From contig JADFOK010000020.1 in the NCBI GenBank assembly GCA_022562895.1, positions 1-43,178 on the forward strand: DNA of 43,178 nucleotides. Direction: 5' to 3'. Below, piece by piece: positions 17,262-27,094 of this stretch. Origin of the DNA: Bacteroidota bacterium. Lineage in GTDB: Bacteria; Bacteroidota; Bacteroidia; Flavobacteriales; Flavobacteriaceae. The notes beneath the pieces were generated by a model. The model had not been told where the DNA came from. It did no database searches and worked only from the letters and a program-made list of their open reading frames with translations. Within the stretch, counting starts at the first letter, position 1. The number at the start of each line of letters is the position of its first letter. A program made the position numbers and the translations under genes.

Positions 17262-19799
17262 TTACCTCTTAATGATCTTCTTCGTAATAGATCTATTGTT
17301 AGTTTCAAATTTCACAAAGTAAATACCTGCTGGAATATCTTCTATAGAAAAAGAGAGTTCTTGCGATTCTAAAAGATTTCCATTGAAAAGTGATTTTATT
17401 TTTTTACCCGTTATATCATACAGATATATAGCCCCTTCTGAATCAAAATTATGCACTATAGTAATATTAGTTTTTGAAGGAATTGGATAGATTTTTATTG
17501 AAGTTTCTTGAAAAGAATTCTCTATTGTACCCAATATTAAATTATCCAAATCATAACTATGCAACGATCTTCCAAAAGTACCTGCAAAGAGCATATTTGA
17601 GGGTTCATGAAGTTTTAAATCTCGTATTATAGTAAAGGGAAGATCATTTCCTACGATATCCCAGCTTACACCATCATTTTCTGAATACCATACGTTTAGA
17701 TCTGTTGCTACAAAAATTGAATTTGTAAAAAGTATAATGTCATTAACAGGAATACTGGGTAAGTTTGAAGAAATATCAGACCAATTTTGACCTCCATCTT
17801 CCGTTTTAAATATGTGGGGAGTATAGTCTAAAACGCTAAATCCAGAAAAGGTTATATAAGCAATTTGGTCATCATTGTGTGAAATGGCAATCGAGGTTAT
17901 ATATCGATCTGGTAAACCATTGGTGATATTTTCCCAGGTATTGCCACCGTTAAAAGTAACGTTTACATTACCATCATCACTACCCACATAAACAGTATCC
18001 AAGTTTAAATATGATGGAGCAATAGCTGTAAGTGTTCCATAAGATAGTGACCCGCTTGGATGTTGTCCATCGGTTAAGTCAGGACTAATGGCCGTCCAGA
18101 AAACTGCTTTGTCAGAGGTATATAATTTATTACTTCCATAGAAAACAATTTCCGAATCAAATGGTGATAAAACAACAGGTGTATTCCAATTTCTTCTGTC
18201 ATTAAAATCAATACCATCTGTGGCTCCCTGAAATGATGTACCTCCATTTGTAGATCTTCCTAATCCCCCAAATTGTGATTCGGCATACACAAAATTATTA
18301 TCGTTGGGATCTACATTTACATGAAATCCATCACCACCCCAAATAGAACTCCAATCATCATTACTTCCTGTAAGAGTTCTAATGGTATTATTATCTTGTG
18401 TGCCTCCATATAATCTTTCTGGTTGTTGAAAATCTACTTCAATGTTATAAAATTGAGTAATAGGAAGGTTATTAAAATGAGTCCAGGAGTTTCCCCCATT
18501 TTCAGAAATATAAGCTCCTCCGTCATTTCCTGCTAAGATAAAATTGTTATTATTTTTAGAATATTCCATAGCATGATGATCTACATGCATACCCGAAACA
18601 GTCTGCCAACTCGAACCACTATTTGAAGTTTTAACCAGTTGTTGTCCTAGTACATACACTTCATCAGGGTCTAAAGGGTTTATCCGAATGTTTCCGAAGT
18701 ACCAGCCAAAAGAAGAATCAACACCACTTATATCACCTAGAGCCACCAAAGTCCAGGAATCACCATTGTCGGTTGACTTATACAAACCGTCAAAAACGTT
18801 TGTAATTTCATTAGTGGTATATCTTGCATAAATAGTGGACGGTTCAGATTCAGAAATCGCCAAGCTTATTCTGCCTGTATTTGGAGATACAGCCGGGAGT
18901 CCATTGGTAAGTATTTCCCAATTATCTCCTCCGTCAATAGATCTATGAATTGCCGAAGTAATCCCTCCGTAATCTCTCTGCCAGGGTTTTCGGGTGCGTT
19001 CCCACATAGCTGCAAAAATAATATCCGTATTTACTGGATTCATAATTACATCAATAGCACTTGTGGAGTCTGTTATAAATAACACTCTCTCCCAGTCATT
19101 GCCACCATTCGTACTTCTATAAATGCCTCTCTCCTCATTATATCCATATAATTTTCCTGTAGCAGCAACAAATACTCTATCAGAATCTGTAGGGTCAATT
19201 ATAATTCGACCAATATGATTACTTTCTTCCAATCCCATATTGTTCCAGGTATCACCACCATCATCTGACCGATATATTCCATCGCCAAAATAAGCGCCAT
19301 CGGTAGCACTTCCATTTGCTTCGCCTGTCCCTACATAAATTCGTTGTGAGTTGGAAGGAGCTATAGCAATGTTTCCAATAGAAGGTTTTACAACAGCATC
19401 AAAAATTGGAGTCCAATTATCACCTCTATCCGTAGTTTTGAAAATACCTCCAGTAGCGGTGCCAACATAAAGAATATCATCATTATCGGGCGAAATAGCA
19501 ACGTCTGTTATCCTTCCACCGGTATTGATTGGACCTTCTAATTCCCAATCTCCTGTTCCTTGTCCCTGTCTGTTTTTAATAATATTTAAAGATTGTTCTA
19601 TTGCATTTTTTATAGCTTCGGCGTTAATAAAGTTGTTGGGATAAGCTCTTTGGTTATACATCCATTCGTTGGGATATTCTTTAAAGAGATCTAGTTGTGC
19701 TTTAAAAGTGGTTGATGTATGGTCTTTTGGCAATAATATAAAAACTGAAAGTAGTATTACTATAATTACCGTTGTTATTTGAAGGTAAATCGTTTTCAT
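17262..19799 (-). CDS. Secreted sortilin/VPS10-like beta-propeller protein with T9SS type A sorting domain
   Basis: About 845 residues from ATG 19799 (MKTIYLQITTVI). The in-frame ATG at 19814 overlaps a -7 box and is less likely. An N-terminal hydrophobic signal is followed by at least eleven Asp-box repeats of the form S/T-x-D-x-G-x-x-W (for example KTTDRGDNW, RSDDGGDTW, KTEDGGQNW), which build one or two large beta-propellers as in sialidase- or VPS10-type proteins. The last ~75 residues (IKIYPIPSKTNITI, ITGKKIKSL, IPAGIYFVKFETN, ending KKIIKR) are a type A sorting domain for secretion through the type IX system. No catalytic residues of a known glycosidase are obvious. It is probably cell-surface, with binding or unknown activity. 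Confidence 0.88.
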   Translation of the reverse strand: MKTIYLQITTVIIVILLSVFILLPKDHTSTTFKAQLDLFKEYPNEWMYNQRAYPNNFINAEAIKNAIEQSLNIIKNRQGQGTGDWELEGPINTGGRITDVAISPDNDDILYVGTATGGIFKTTDRGDNWTPIFDAVVKPSIGNIAIAPSNSQRIYVGTGEANGSATDGAYFGDGIYRSDDGGDTWNNMGLEESNHIGRIIIDPTDSDRVFVAATGKLYGYNEERGIYRSTNGGNDWERVLFITDSTSAIDVIMNPVNTDIIFAAMWERTRKPWQRDYGGITSAIHRSIDGGDNWEILTNGLPAVSPNTGRISLAISESEPSTIYARYTTNEITNVFDGLYKSTDNGDSWTLVALGDISGVDSSFGWYFGNIRINPLDPDEVYVLGQQLVKTSNSGSSWQTVSGMHVDHHAMEYSKNNNNFILAGNDGGAYISENGGNSWTHFNNLPITQFYNIEVDFQQPERLYGGTQDNNTIRTLTGSNDDWSSIWGGDGFHVNVDPNDNNFVYAESQFGGLGRSTNGGTSFQGATDGIDFNDRRNWNTPVVLSPFDSEIVFYGSNKLYTSDKAVFWTAISPDLTDGQHPSGSLSYGTLTAIAPSYLNLDTVYVGSDDGNVNVTFNGGNTWENITNGLPDRYITSIAISHNDDQIAYITFSGFSVLDYTPHIFKTEDGGQNWSDISSNLPSIPVNDIILFTNSIFVATDLNVWYSENDGVSWDIVGNDLPFTIIRDLKLHEPSNMLFAGTFGRSLHSYDLDNLILGTIENSFQETSIKIYPIPSKTNITIVHNFDSEGAIYLYDITGKKIKSLFNGNLLESQELSFSIEDIPAGIYFVKFETNNRSITKKIIKR

Positions 19800-19811
19800 C
19801 GTATTTTTTAC

Positions 19812-19819
19812 CAAATATA
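19812..19819 (-). promoter_or_regulatory. -7 box for the VPS10-like gene
   Basis: Read leftward, TATATTTG is a perfect match to TAnnTTTG. It lies 12 bases upstream of ATG 19799, and it covers the alternative ATG 19814, which is why the later start is preferred. No TTG is found at the -33 distance. The leader would be very short. Confidence 0.45.
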
Positions 19820-19842
19820 ATTGTTTTTAAATAATACATCAT

Positions 19843-19874
19843 TTGAAGAGTCTTTTCAAAAACCCCTACCTTTA
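19843..19874 (+). promoter_or_regulatory. Promoter of the S9 peptidase gene
   Basis: A TTG at 19843-19845 is followed 21 bases later by TACCTTTA at 19867-19874, one base off the TAnnTTTG consensus. This lies 20 bases before the ATG at 19895. Confidence 0.4.
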
Positions 19875-19894
19875 ACCCACAAAAAAATAGTGTT

Positions 19895-21931
19895 ATGCAA
19901 AAACATTTTCATTTTCTTTTATTCACACTTGTTTTAATATTATTCAATTTTCCAGCCTCAGCACAATTACAAAAAAAGTTTAGTTACCTCGATGTTTTTC
20001 AATTAGAATATACAGGTGATCCGCAAATTTCTTCCGATGGTAATTTTATCATTTATCGCCGAACAAGTTTCGACATAATGAAAGATCGATCTAAGGGAAA
20101 TATTTGGATTTTAAACCGTGACGGAAATAACCACCATAAGCTAACGAATCGAGAAGTAGATGAAAGTCGGGCACGATGGTCACCCAGTGGAGATCGAATT
20201 ACATTTGTTAGTAAAACAGACGGGGGAAGTGAAATCTTTGTGTATTGGATGAAAAATGGTGCAATCGCCAAACTAACTCAATTAGAAAACAATCCGTCTT
20301 CTTTAACCTGGTCTCCCGATGGAAAATCTATTGCGTTTACGATGAAAGTGAATGTAAAACCTCCGGTAATTGTAAAAATGCCTGTTAAGCCCAAAGATGC
20401 AGAATGGGCTAAAGAACCTCGTATTACTGATCGTTTAAAGCATGAGGCAGATGGAACAGGATATCTAAAACCGGGATTTACACATATTTTTTTAATACCT
20501 GCTGAAGGGGGTACTCCTCGACAACTCACCCACGGTGATTATAAACACGGAGGAGATCTATCCTGGTCACCGGATGGACACCATATATTTTTTTCGGGGA
20601 ATCGAAATGCAGATTGGCAATACGAATTTAGAAATAGTGAGGTTTATTCGGTAAATGTTTATACAGAATTAGTTAGTACACATACTACCCGAAATGGTCC
20701 TGACCATTCACCTAAAGTTTCACCAGATGGAAAGCAAATTGCTTATATAGGGTATCAAGACAAGGTACAAGCCTATCAGGTAAGCCAATTGCAACTTATG
20801 GAATTTAACGGAAATAACAAACAAGTACTTTCAGGTGATCTGGACAGAAGTATTAAAAATGCAACTTGGGCTTCAGATAGTAAAGGGCTCTATATTATGT
20901 ATGACGATAAGGGAAGAACCAAAATTGCTTATATCGATTTAAACGGAAACCTAACCGATATTGTTGATAATGTTGGAGGAACAACTTTAGGAAGACCCTA
21001 TCCCAGTGGAAGTTTTACAGTTTCTAATAGTGGAAGTATAGCATATACGATATCTTACCCAGATCGTCCGGCAGATGTAGCCGTAGTGGATAAAAACACA
21101 AAAACCCCTGTTATTATTACCGAAATCAATGAAGAATTTCTGGCATATCGAATTATGGGAGCTATGCAGGAAATATGGTATAAATCTTCCGTAGATGGAA
21201 GAGATATTCAGGGGTGGATCGTTTATCCGCCAAATTTCGAAAAACGAAAAAAATACCCACTACTGGTTGAAAATCATGGAGGTCCCATTTTAAATTATGG
21301 AAACCGTTTTTCAACTGAAATACAACTCTATGCAGCTGCTGGATATATAGTATTTTACCCTAATCCCAGAGGAAGCACAGGCTATGGTGAGGAGTTTGCA
21401 AATTTACTTTACAACAATTATCCGGGAGAAGATTATAATGATGTTATGGATGGAGTAGATGCGGTAATTGAAAGAGGAAAAGTAGACAAAAACAGGCTAT
21501 ATGTAACCGGTGGAAGTGCGGGTGGAATTATGACCGCCTGGATTATTGGTAAAACCAATCGATTTAAGGCAGCAGTGGTAGTAAAACCTGTTATGAATTG
21601 GATAAGTAAGACATTGACAGCCGATAATTATTACAGTTATGCAAATTATCGTTATCCCGGACAACCCTGGGAAAATTTTGAAGGCTATTGGAAATTCTCC
21701 CCGATTTCTCTAGTTGGGAATGTTGAAACACCAACGATGGTCATGGTGGGAATGAACGATTTGAGAACTCCACCAAGCGAAGCAAAACAATTATATCATG
21801 CATTAAAGCTTAGAAAGATCGAAACGGTATTGGTTGAAATCCCCGAAGTATCACACAATATAGCAGCCCGACCCAGTAACCTCATTACTAAGGTCGCTCA
21901 CACATTAGCTTGGTTTGAGAAGTTTAAATAA
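19895..21931 (+). CDS. Secreted S9-family (prolyl oligopeptidase) peptidase
   Basis: A 678-residue protein with a signal peptide (hydrophobic to about residue 24, ending PASAQ). Residues about 30-400 form a beta-propeller of TolB/WD40-like blades with repeats such as ARWSPSGDRI, LTWSPDGKSI and LSWSPDGHHI. The C-terminal alpha/beta hydrolase domain holds the catalytic triad: Ser541 in GGSAGG, Asp622 in GMNDLRTPP and His654 in VSHNIA. It likely acts as an exported dipeptidyl- or acylaminoacyl-type peptidase. It is transcribed alone. The neighbouring gene converges, with 39 bases between stop codons. Confidence 0.92.
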   Translation: MQKHFHFLLFTLVLILFNFPASAQLQKKFSYLDVFQLEYTGDPQISSDGNFIIYRRTSFDIMKDRSKGNIWILNRDGNNHHKLTNREVDESRARWSPSGDRITFVSKTDGGSEIFVYWMKNGAIAKLTQLENNPSSLTWSPDGKSIAFTMKVNVKPPVIVKMPVKPKDAEWAKEPRITDRLKHEADGTGYLKPGFTHIFLIPAEGGTPRQLTHGDYKHGGDLSWSPDGHHIFFSGNRNADWQYEFRNSEVYSVNVYTELVSTHTTRNGPDHSPKVSPDGKQIAYIGYQDKVQAYQVSQLQLMEFNGNNKQVLSGDLDRSIKNATWASDSKGLYIMYDDKGRTKIAYIDLNGNLTDIVDNVGGTTLGRPYPSGSFTVSNSGSIAYTISYPDRPADVAVVDKNTKTPVIITEINEEFLAYRIMGAMQEIWYKSSVDGRDIQGWIVYPPNFEKRKKYPLLVENHGGPILNYGNRFSTEIQLYAAAGYIVFYPNPRGSTGYGEEFANLLYNNYPGEDYNDVMDGVDAVIERGKVDKNRLYVTGGSAGGIMTAWIIGKTNRFKAAVVVKPVMNWISKTLTADNYYSYANYRYPGQPWENFEGYWKFSPISLVGNVETPTMVMVGMNDLRTPPSEAKQLYHALKLRKIETVLVEIPEVSHNIAARPSNLITKVAHTLAWFEKFK

Positions 21932-21970
21932 GGGTTAAATGTTTATTGCATTATAAAATTTCAAAAACCC

Positions 21971-22918
21971 TCAGTCTTTTAAAATTAACTCCATTTTTAT
22001 ATCACAGCGGTCATAAGGAGTATCGGGTTCTAAATCAATTTCAATAAAACCGTACTTACGATAGATATAAATGGCATTTTCCAACTTGGTATTAGAGTAT
22101 AATATAAGTTTAGAAAATTGATGTTGATTAGAAAAATCGATACAATATTGCATGAGCTTTTGTCCAATTTTTTTACCCCTGTGTTTTGGAGAGACTGCCA
22201 TTTTTGTAAGTTCATATACTTCCTCATTAATTTTCATCAATGCTACTGTACCTACCACGGTATCTCCTTCTTTGGCAAAAAAGATATATCCACCGGGTTC
22301 GATGATGTATTTATGAGCCTTGCTCAATACTTCTTTATCAAGGTCTTCAACATAGAAAAAAGTCTCAAGCCACTCTATATTTAAATCATAAAAATCTTGT
22401 AAATATTCATTTTTGTAAGGCACAATATTAATGACTAGCTTATGATCTATCTTTTCTTTGATTTTTTTTCTGAAAGATCCATTTTTTAAAACGTCCTCAA
22501 ATTTTTGAATATATTCAAGTAAAGATAGAGAGGGTACCCTGGTATATTCCTTGACAGTTTCGTCCATAATTGCCCATAATGGCTGTAATTGTAAAAATAA
22601 TTTTGACCCTTTTGTTGATAGAGTAATATTTTTTTTTCGCCTGTCGGATGCAATGATTTTCAACTTTATCAACTCTTTTTTTAAAAGTTTGTTTACGGTT
22701 TGTGTTACTGCGGGTTGAGAGGTAAGTAAGGTTTCTTTAAGTTCTGTATTGGTTGTGCTTTTTACAGTAGCAATGTTATAAAAAGCAGGAAATAGATAGG
22801 GATCAAAATCAATGTTTTGTTCGTTATAAATAATTTGAATTTCCTTCATCAAAATTTCACTTAAGCGTTTAAGACGTGATCCTAAGCCTATTTCTCCCAA
22901 AGTTTGTAATATATCCAT
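21971..22918 (-). CDS. MarR-type regulator fused to a GNAT acetyltransferase
   Basis: 315 residues from ATG 22918 (MDILQTLGEIGLGSRL). A further in-frame ATG at 22957 lies upstream of the promoter box and is rejected as the start. Residues about 1-140 form a MarR winged-helix domain (ETLLTSQPAVTQTVNKLLKK is the recognition region, IASDRRKKNITLSTKG the wing). Residues about 160-315 form a GNAT domain with the acetyl-CoA loop SPKHRGKKIGQKLM and a C-terminal IYRKYGF. It probably represses its own gene and acetylates a small molecule. The effector and substrate are unknown. Confidence 0.87.
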   Translation of the reverse strand: MDILQTLGEIGLGSRLKRLSEILMKEIQIIYNEQNIDFDPYLFPAFYNIATVKSTTNTELKETLLTSQPAVTQTVNKLLKKELIKLKIIASDRRKKNITLSTKGSKLFLQLQPLWAIMDETVKEYTRVPSLSLLEYIQKFEDVLKNGSFRKKIKEKIDHKLVINIVPYKNEYLQDFYDLNIEWLETFFYVEDLDKEVLSKAHKYIIEPGGYIFFAKEGDTVVGTVALMKINEEVYELTKMAVSPKHRGKKIGQKLMQYCIDFSNQHQFSKLILYSNTKLENAIYIYRKYGFIEIDLEPDTPYDRCDIKMELILKD

Positions 22919-22930
22919 ATAAGTAGTTAT

Positions 22931-22951
22931 ATAAGTGCTTATGCAAATATA
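22931..22951 (-). promoter_or_regulatory. -7 box and overlapping MarR-like operator
   Basis: Read leftward, TATATTTG (22951-22944) is a perfect -7 box. Immediately downstream is the inverted repeat ATAAG-TG-CTTAT (22931-22942), just where transcription should start. A further ATAAGT at 22919-22924 forms a direct repeat with the inner half-site. The position, directly ahead of a MarR-family gene starting at 22918, fits an autoregulatory operator. Confidence 0.5.
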
Positions 22952-23067
22952 AAACATTTAAATTACATTTTAAATAATAAATTAAATATTTATGAGTTTT
23001 TATTCCTTAAATATGATTTTTGATAGGTTTTAATAACCTGAGAATTATCAAATAAAGAAGTTAAAGT

Positions 23068-24759
23068 TTACATCTTCCCATCAATATAGATCATAGTTTC
23101 TTCTTCTATTTTTAGAGTAGCTTGATAAATCTTCTTTGCTTTGGTAAGTATTTTATCGGCAAAGGCTCTGTCTTTGATTTCTTTTGCATTGATCCTTACA
23201 TTAAAATATGCCCCTAAAACCGCAGTTCTTGCACAGAGGACTCCTACACCAGTATCCGACAGAGAACTTTGAAGGCCTTCTTTTAACATAGCTTGCATAA
23301 CTTCCATAGATTGGTATGCAGTTTCCATTACCTGGAATGGGATTTCAGTAGCATATTTAGTAGCATCTTCAATAGCTTGTTTTCTAATTTCTTTTTCATC
23401 TTCAGAATTCTTTGGCATTCTGAAGCCATCAATGATCTTATTAAACGCATTGGTGTCTTCATCAACCAAATACAAAAGCCTATTTTTATATGCTTGTCCT
23501 TTCTCTGCCCATTTTGAATAGAATTCCCATTTATCGTCCCAACCGGCTTTATGACAGGAAAGATTAGCGACCATAGTCCCTAATGAAACGCCTAAAGTAC
23601 CTACATAAGCAGCAATAGAACCTCCTCCGGGAGCCATAGATTCCCCGGCAGTCTCATCTGCAAAATCGTTTAAATTAAAATCGACAAGTTTTTTCTCTCC
23701 ATCAGCAAGTATATACTCAATAATTTTTTCCGAAGGAATAAAGGGTTTTAAATCATCCAGTCCTAAAGATTTTACAGCAATTTTTATCTTTTCACTTTCC
23801 GAAATTCCTAAAGAACGTTCTTGTTTCACTAAAAAATAATCGGCGGCATCCAGCATGGCTTTCAGTGGAACCAATCCAACCAATTCAGATCCTGTTACTC
23901 GTATGCCTCGTTCCCGGGCAGATTTACAGCTTTCATCGAAAGCAATATGCATAGGGGTAATGGAAATATTAGTAAGATTGTAGGAGATTTGTGCAATTCC
24001 ATATTCTTCAATATACCATCCAATACCTTTAACAGCTTTTAGTTTACCGGGGATACGAACAGGCTCTCCGTCTTTATCTAACACTTTTTTCCCTGTAATG
24101 GGATTCCCTTCACGTTTTATTCGTCCTGCTTCTCGTATATCGAAAGCTATTGCATTGGCCCTACGTATTGAGGTTGTATTTAAATTTATATTATAAGCGA
24201 TAAGAAAATCACGAGCCGAAATAGCCGTAACACCAGTTTTGGAAACACCATCTGTATATTCCGATGGGCCAAAATCGGGTTTCCAATTAGGATCTGATAA
24301 TTTATTAGCTAAGCCTTCATATTCACCAGCACGACAATTTGCCAAATTTATTCTCTCTTCTTGTTTGGCAGCATTTTCATAATAATATCCAGGAATATTG
24401 AGTTCTTTCCCAACGCGCTCACCAAGCCTGTGAGCGTATTCAACCGTTTCATTCATTGTTATCCCGGAAATAGGCACTAAGGGACAAACATCGGTAGCTC
24501 CAAAACGGGGATGTTCGCCACTGTGTTTACTCATTTCGATGAGTTCAGAAGCTTTTTTAATCAATCTAAAAGCCGCTTCGATTACGGCTTCGGGTTCTCC
24601 CACAAAAGTAATGACCGTTCTGTTGGTTGCCTTCCCAGAATCTATATCAAGCAGTTTTACACCTTCAACAGTTTCCACTGTTTTTGCAATTGCCTGGATT
24701 TTATCTAAATCACGACCCTCACTAATATTTGGCACACATTCTATGAGTTGTTTTCCCAT
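23068..24759 (-). CDS. ftcD: Glutamate formimidoyltransferase / formimidotetrahydrofolate cyclodeaminase (fused)
   Basis: A 563-residue bifunctional enzyme of histidine degradation. It moves the formimino group from formiminoglutamate to tetrahydrofolate and then deaminates it to methenyl-THF. The N-terminal transferase domain starts IECVPNISEGRD and includes HSGEHPRFGATDVCPLVPI. The middle domain (about 185-330) includes GWYIEEYGIAQISYNLTN. The C-terminal cyclodeaminase domain (about 365-555) has AGESMAPGGGSIAAYVGTLG. Length and order match the mammalian FTCD (about 540). The imidazolonepropionase gene lies 2.3 kb away on the same strand, beyond an oppositely oriented peptidase gene. Confidence 0.93.
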   Translation of the reverse strand: MGKQLIECVPNISEGRDLDKIQAIAKTVETVEGVKLLDIDSGKATNRTVITFVGEPEAVIEAAFRLIKKASELIEMSKHSGEHPRFGATDVCPLVPISGITMNETVEYAHRLGERVGKELNIPGYYYENAAKQEERINLANCRAGEYEGLANKLSDPNWKPDFGPSEYTDGVSKTGVTAISARDFLIAYNINLNTTSIRRANAIAFDIREAGRIKREGNPITGKKVLDKDGEPVRIPGKLKAVKGIGWYIEEYGIAQISYNLTNISITPMHIAFDESCKSARERGIRVTGSELVGLVPLKAMLDAADYFLVKQERSLGISESEKIKIAVKSLGLDDLKPFIPSEKIIEYILADGEKKLVDFNLNDFADETAGESMAPGGGSIAAYVGTLGVSLGTMVANLSCHKAGWDDKWEFYSKWAEKGQAYKNRLLYLVDEDTNAFNKIIDGFRMPKNSEDEKEIRKQAIEDATKYATEIPFQVMETAYQSMEVMQAMLKEGLQSSLSDTGVGVLCARTAVLGAYFNVRINAKEIKDRAFADKILTKAKKIYQATLKIEEETMIYIDGKM

Positions 24760-24854
24760 GGTTTAATATTTGAATTTCAAAATTAGAGTTTGTTTTTCAA
24801 TAAGAGTAAAGTTTAATGGAAAAATTGTATTTTCAAAAATAAAAATTATTTAAA

Positions 24855-26987
24855 ATGAATAAAATATCAGTAGTAGTATTGTTGAGTATTTTTCTACTCC
24901 TTTCTTGTAAAAACGAACCTAATTCAGAGAATAATACACCGATGGAAGTTGATATGTCAAACAATCCTTTATTAGCGGAATGGGATACGCCTTTTGGTGT
25001 ACCACCGTTTGATAAAATAAAGAGTGAAAATTATTTACCAGCTTGCAGAGAGGCCATGAAAATTCATAATAAAGAAATTGATGCCATTATCTATAATAAA
25101 GATGAGGCAACTTTTGAGAATACCATAGAAACTTTAGAAGCTAGTGGGTTATTATTGAATAGAATTGAAAATACGTTTTTTGCGGTAAGTTCTGCAAATA
25201 CAAATGATGTTTTAAAAGAAACAAGAAAAATAATTTCTCCGGAATTAGCCGCTCATAGAGATGATATTATATTGAATACTGAACTTTTTAATCGAATAAA
25301 ATCAGTTTATAGTCAAAGAGAAACAATTGATCTTGAGGCTGAAGAATTATTTCTTTTGGAAGAGACCTATAAGAAATATGTTAGGGCAGGAGTTAATTTA
25401 GAAGAAGGAAAGAAGGATCGACTCAAAGCTATCAACAAAAGGTTATCTGAACTTTCTACAAAATTCGGAGATAACTTATTGGATGAAACCAACGATTTTG
25501 AATTGTATGTTTCAGATAAAAATGATCTTGGAAATATGTCTGTTAGCTTGATGGCCTCTTCGGCAGAAGAAGCAAAAAAAAGAGGTCGCAAATCGGGTTG
25601 GTCATTTACATTACAAAGACCTAGTATTAACCCATTTCTGCAAACATCAACCAATAGGGAATACAGAGAAAAACTTTTTCAGGGTTATGCATTGCGAGGC
25701 GATAACGATAATGAAAAAGACAATAAGGCGATTATAAAGGAAATGACTTCTTTGCGAGTCGAGAAAGCAAACCTCTTGGGATATAAATCTCATGCCAATT
25801 ACGTGCTTTCAAATTCTATGTCTGAAACCCCCGAAGCTGTTTATGAATTAATGGGAAAACTATGGACTTCAGCTATAAACATGGCAAAGAAAGATCGAGA
25901 AGCATTGGCTGAAATGATGAGAAATGAAGGCGTTGAAGGTGAATTTAGAGGAAGTGATTGGCGTTATTATGTAGAAAAAATCAGAGCCCAACGCTTTAAT
26001 TTTAATGAAGATGAAACACGTCCTTATTTTGAATTTACAGCAGTTCGTGAAGGTGTCTTCATGTTGGCGGATAAATTATTTGGATTGAAGTTTAAACCAA
26101 TAGATGATGCTCCAAAATGGCATGAAGATCAACAAGTTTTTGAAGTATTAGAAGCAGATGGAACTCATGTTGGAGTCATTTATATGGATTTCTTTACTCG
26201 TGAAAGTAAAAGGGGTGGTGCCTGGATGAATGAATTGCGTATGCAATCCAATATGGATGATTTTGTAACTCCAATAGTTACCAATAATTTCAACTTTCCA
26301 CCACCTACAAAAGATACGCCTTCGCTGTTGTCCTTTGGAGAAGCGCAAACCTTATTCCATGAGTTTGGTCATGCTTTACACGGATTATTATCTCGTGTAA
26401 AATACCGCTCCCTATCCGGTACAAATGTACCCAGAGATTTTGTAGAGTTTCCATCTCAGGTGATGGAGAATTGGATGAGTGAACCCGAAGTGTTGGCTTT
26501 ATATGCAAAGCATTATAAAACGGGAGAAGTGATTCCTGCTGAAATAATCCGGAAAATGAATGATGCCAACAGTTTTAATGAAGGGTTTAGAACGGTAGAA
26601 TATATGGCTGCTGCCTATTTGGATATGAATTGGCATTCGTTAACTAAATCTACGGAAAAAGATGTGAGATCTTTTGAAAAAGAAGCCATGGACAAAATTG
26701 GACTCATAAGTGAAATTATTCCTCGTTATCGTAGCACCTATTATGCTCACATTTTTTCAGGAGGGTATTCTGCTGGGTATTACAGTTATTTGTGGAGTGA
26801 AGTATTGGATGCCGATACTTTCAACGAATTTAAAAAAACAGGTGATATCTTTGATCCGGACCTGGCGAAAAAATACCGTGCTATGTTAGCCGCCGGAGGA
26901 TCAAAATCTGGAATGGACCTATATATGGATTTTTTAGGAAGAACACCTGAAATTGGACCATTATTGAAGAAGAAGGGGTTTAATTGA
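24855..26987 (+). CDS. M3-family metallopeptidase lipoprotein (dipeptidyl carboxypeptidase-like)
   Basis: A 710-residue protein starting with a lipoprotein signal: LLSIFLLLSC, with Cys18 as the lipidation site, then an Asn/Glu-rich linker. The remainder is the large helical M3 fold. Zinc binding is by HEFGH (His502, Glu503 catalytic, His506), with Glu531 in FVEFPSQ as third ligand. The C-terminal IFSGGYSAGYYSYLWSE holds the conserved substrate-binding tyrosines. It resembles Dcp, which removes C-terminal dipeptides. The lipobox would place it at the periplasmic face of the envelope. It has its own terminator just downstream. Confidence 0.92.
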   Translation: MNKISVVVLLSIFLLLSCKNEPNSENNTPMEVDMSNNPLLAEWDTPFGVPPFDKIKSENYLPACREAMKIHNKEIDAIIYNKDEATFENTIETLEASGLLLNRIENTFFAVSSANTNDVLKETRKIISPELAAHRDDIILNTELFNRIKSVYSQRETIDLEAEELFLLEETYKKYVRAGVNLEEGKKDRLKAINKRLSELSTKFGDNLLDETNDFELYVSDKNDLGNMSVSLMASSAEEAKKRGRKSGWSFTLQRPSINPFLQTSTNREYREKLFQGYALRGDNDNEKDNKAIIKEMTSLRVEKANLLGYKSHANYVLSNSMSETPEAVYELMGKLWTSAINMAKKDREALAEMMRNEGVEGEFRGSDWRYYVEKIRAQRFNFNEDETRPYFEFTAVREGVFMLADKLFGLKFKPIDDAPKWHEDQQVFEVLEADGTHVGVIYMDFFTRESKRGGAWMNELRMQSNMDDFVTPIVTNNFNFPPPTKDTPSLLSFGEAQTLFHEFGHALHGLLSRVKYRSLSGTNVPRDFVEFPSQVMENWMSEPEVLALYAKHYKTGEVIPAEIIRKMNDANSFNEGFRTVEYMAAAYLDMNWHSLTKSTEKDVRSFEKEAMDKIGLISEIIPRYRSTYYAHIFSGGYSAGYYSYLWSEVLDADTFNEFKKTGDIFDPDLAKKYRAMLAAGGSKSGMDLYMDFLGRTPEIGPLLKKKGFN

Positions 26988-27035
26988 TCCTATAAAATAA
27001 TCTTAATGCAATTAGAAATATCTCCCTGCAAACCT

Positions 27036-27062
27036 CCCTCCTCAATGAGGGGGAATTTTTTC
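27036..27062 (+). terminator. Terminator of the M3 peptidase gene
   Basis: The hairpin CCCTC (27036-27040), loop CTCAAT, GAGGG (27047-27051) is followed by GGAATTTTTTC. It lies 49 bases past the stop codon. Confidence 0.6.
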
Positions 27063-27094
27063 TATGAATATATTGATTAATGTACTGTATAGAT

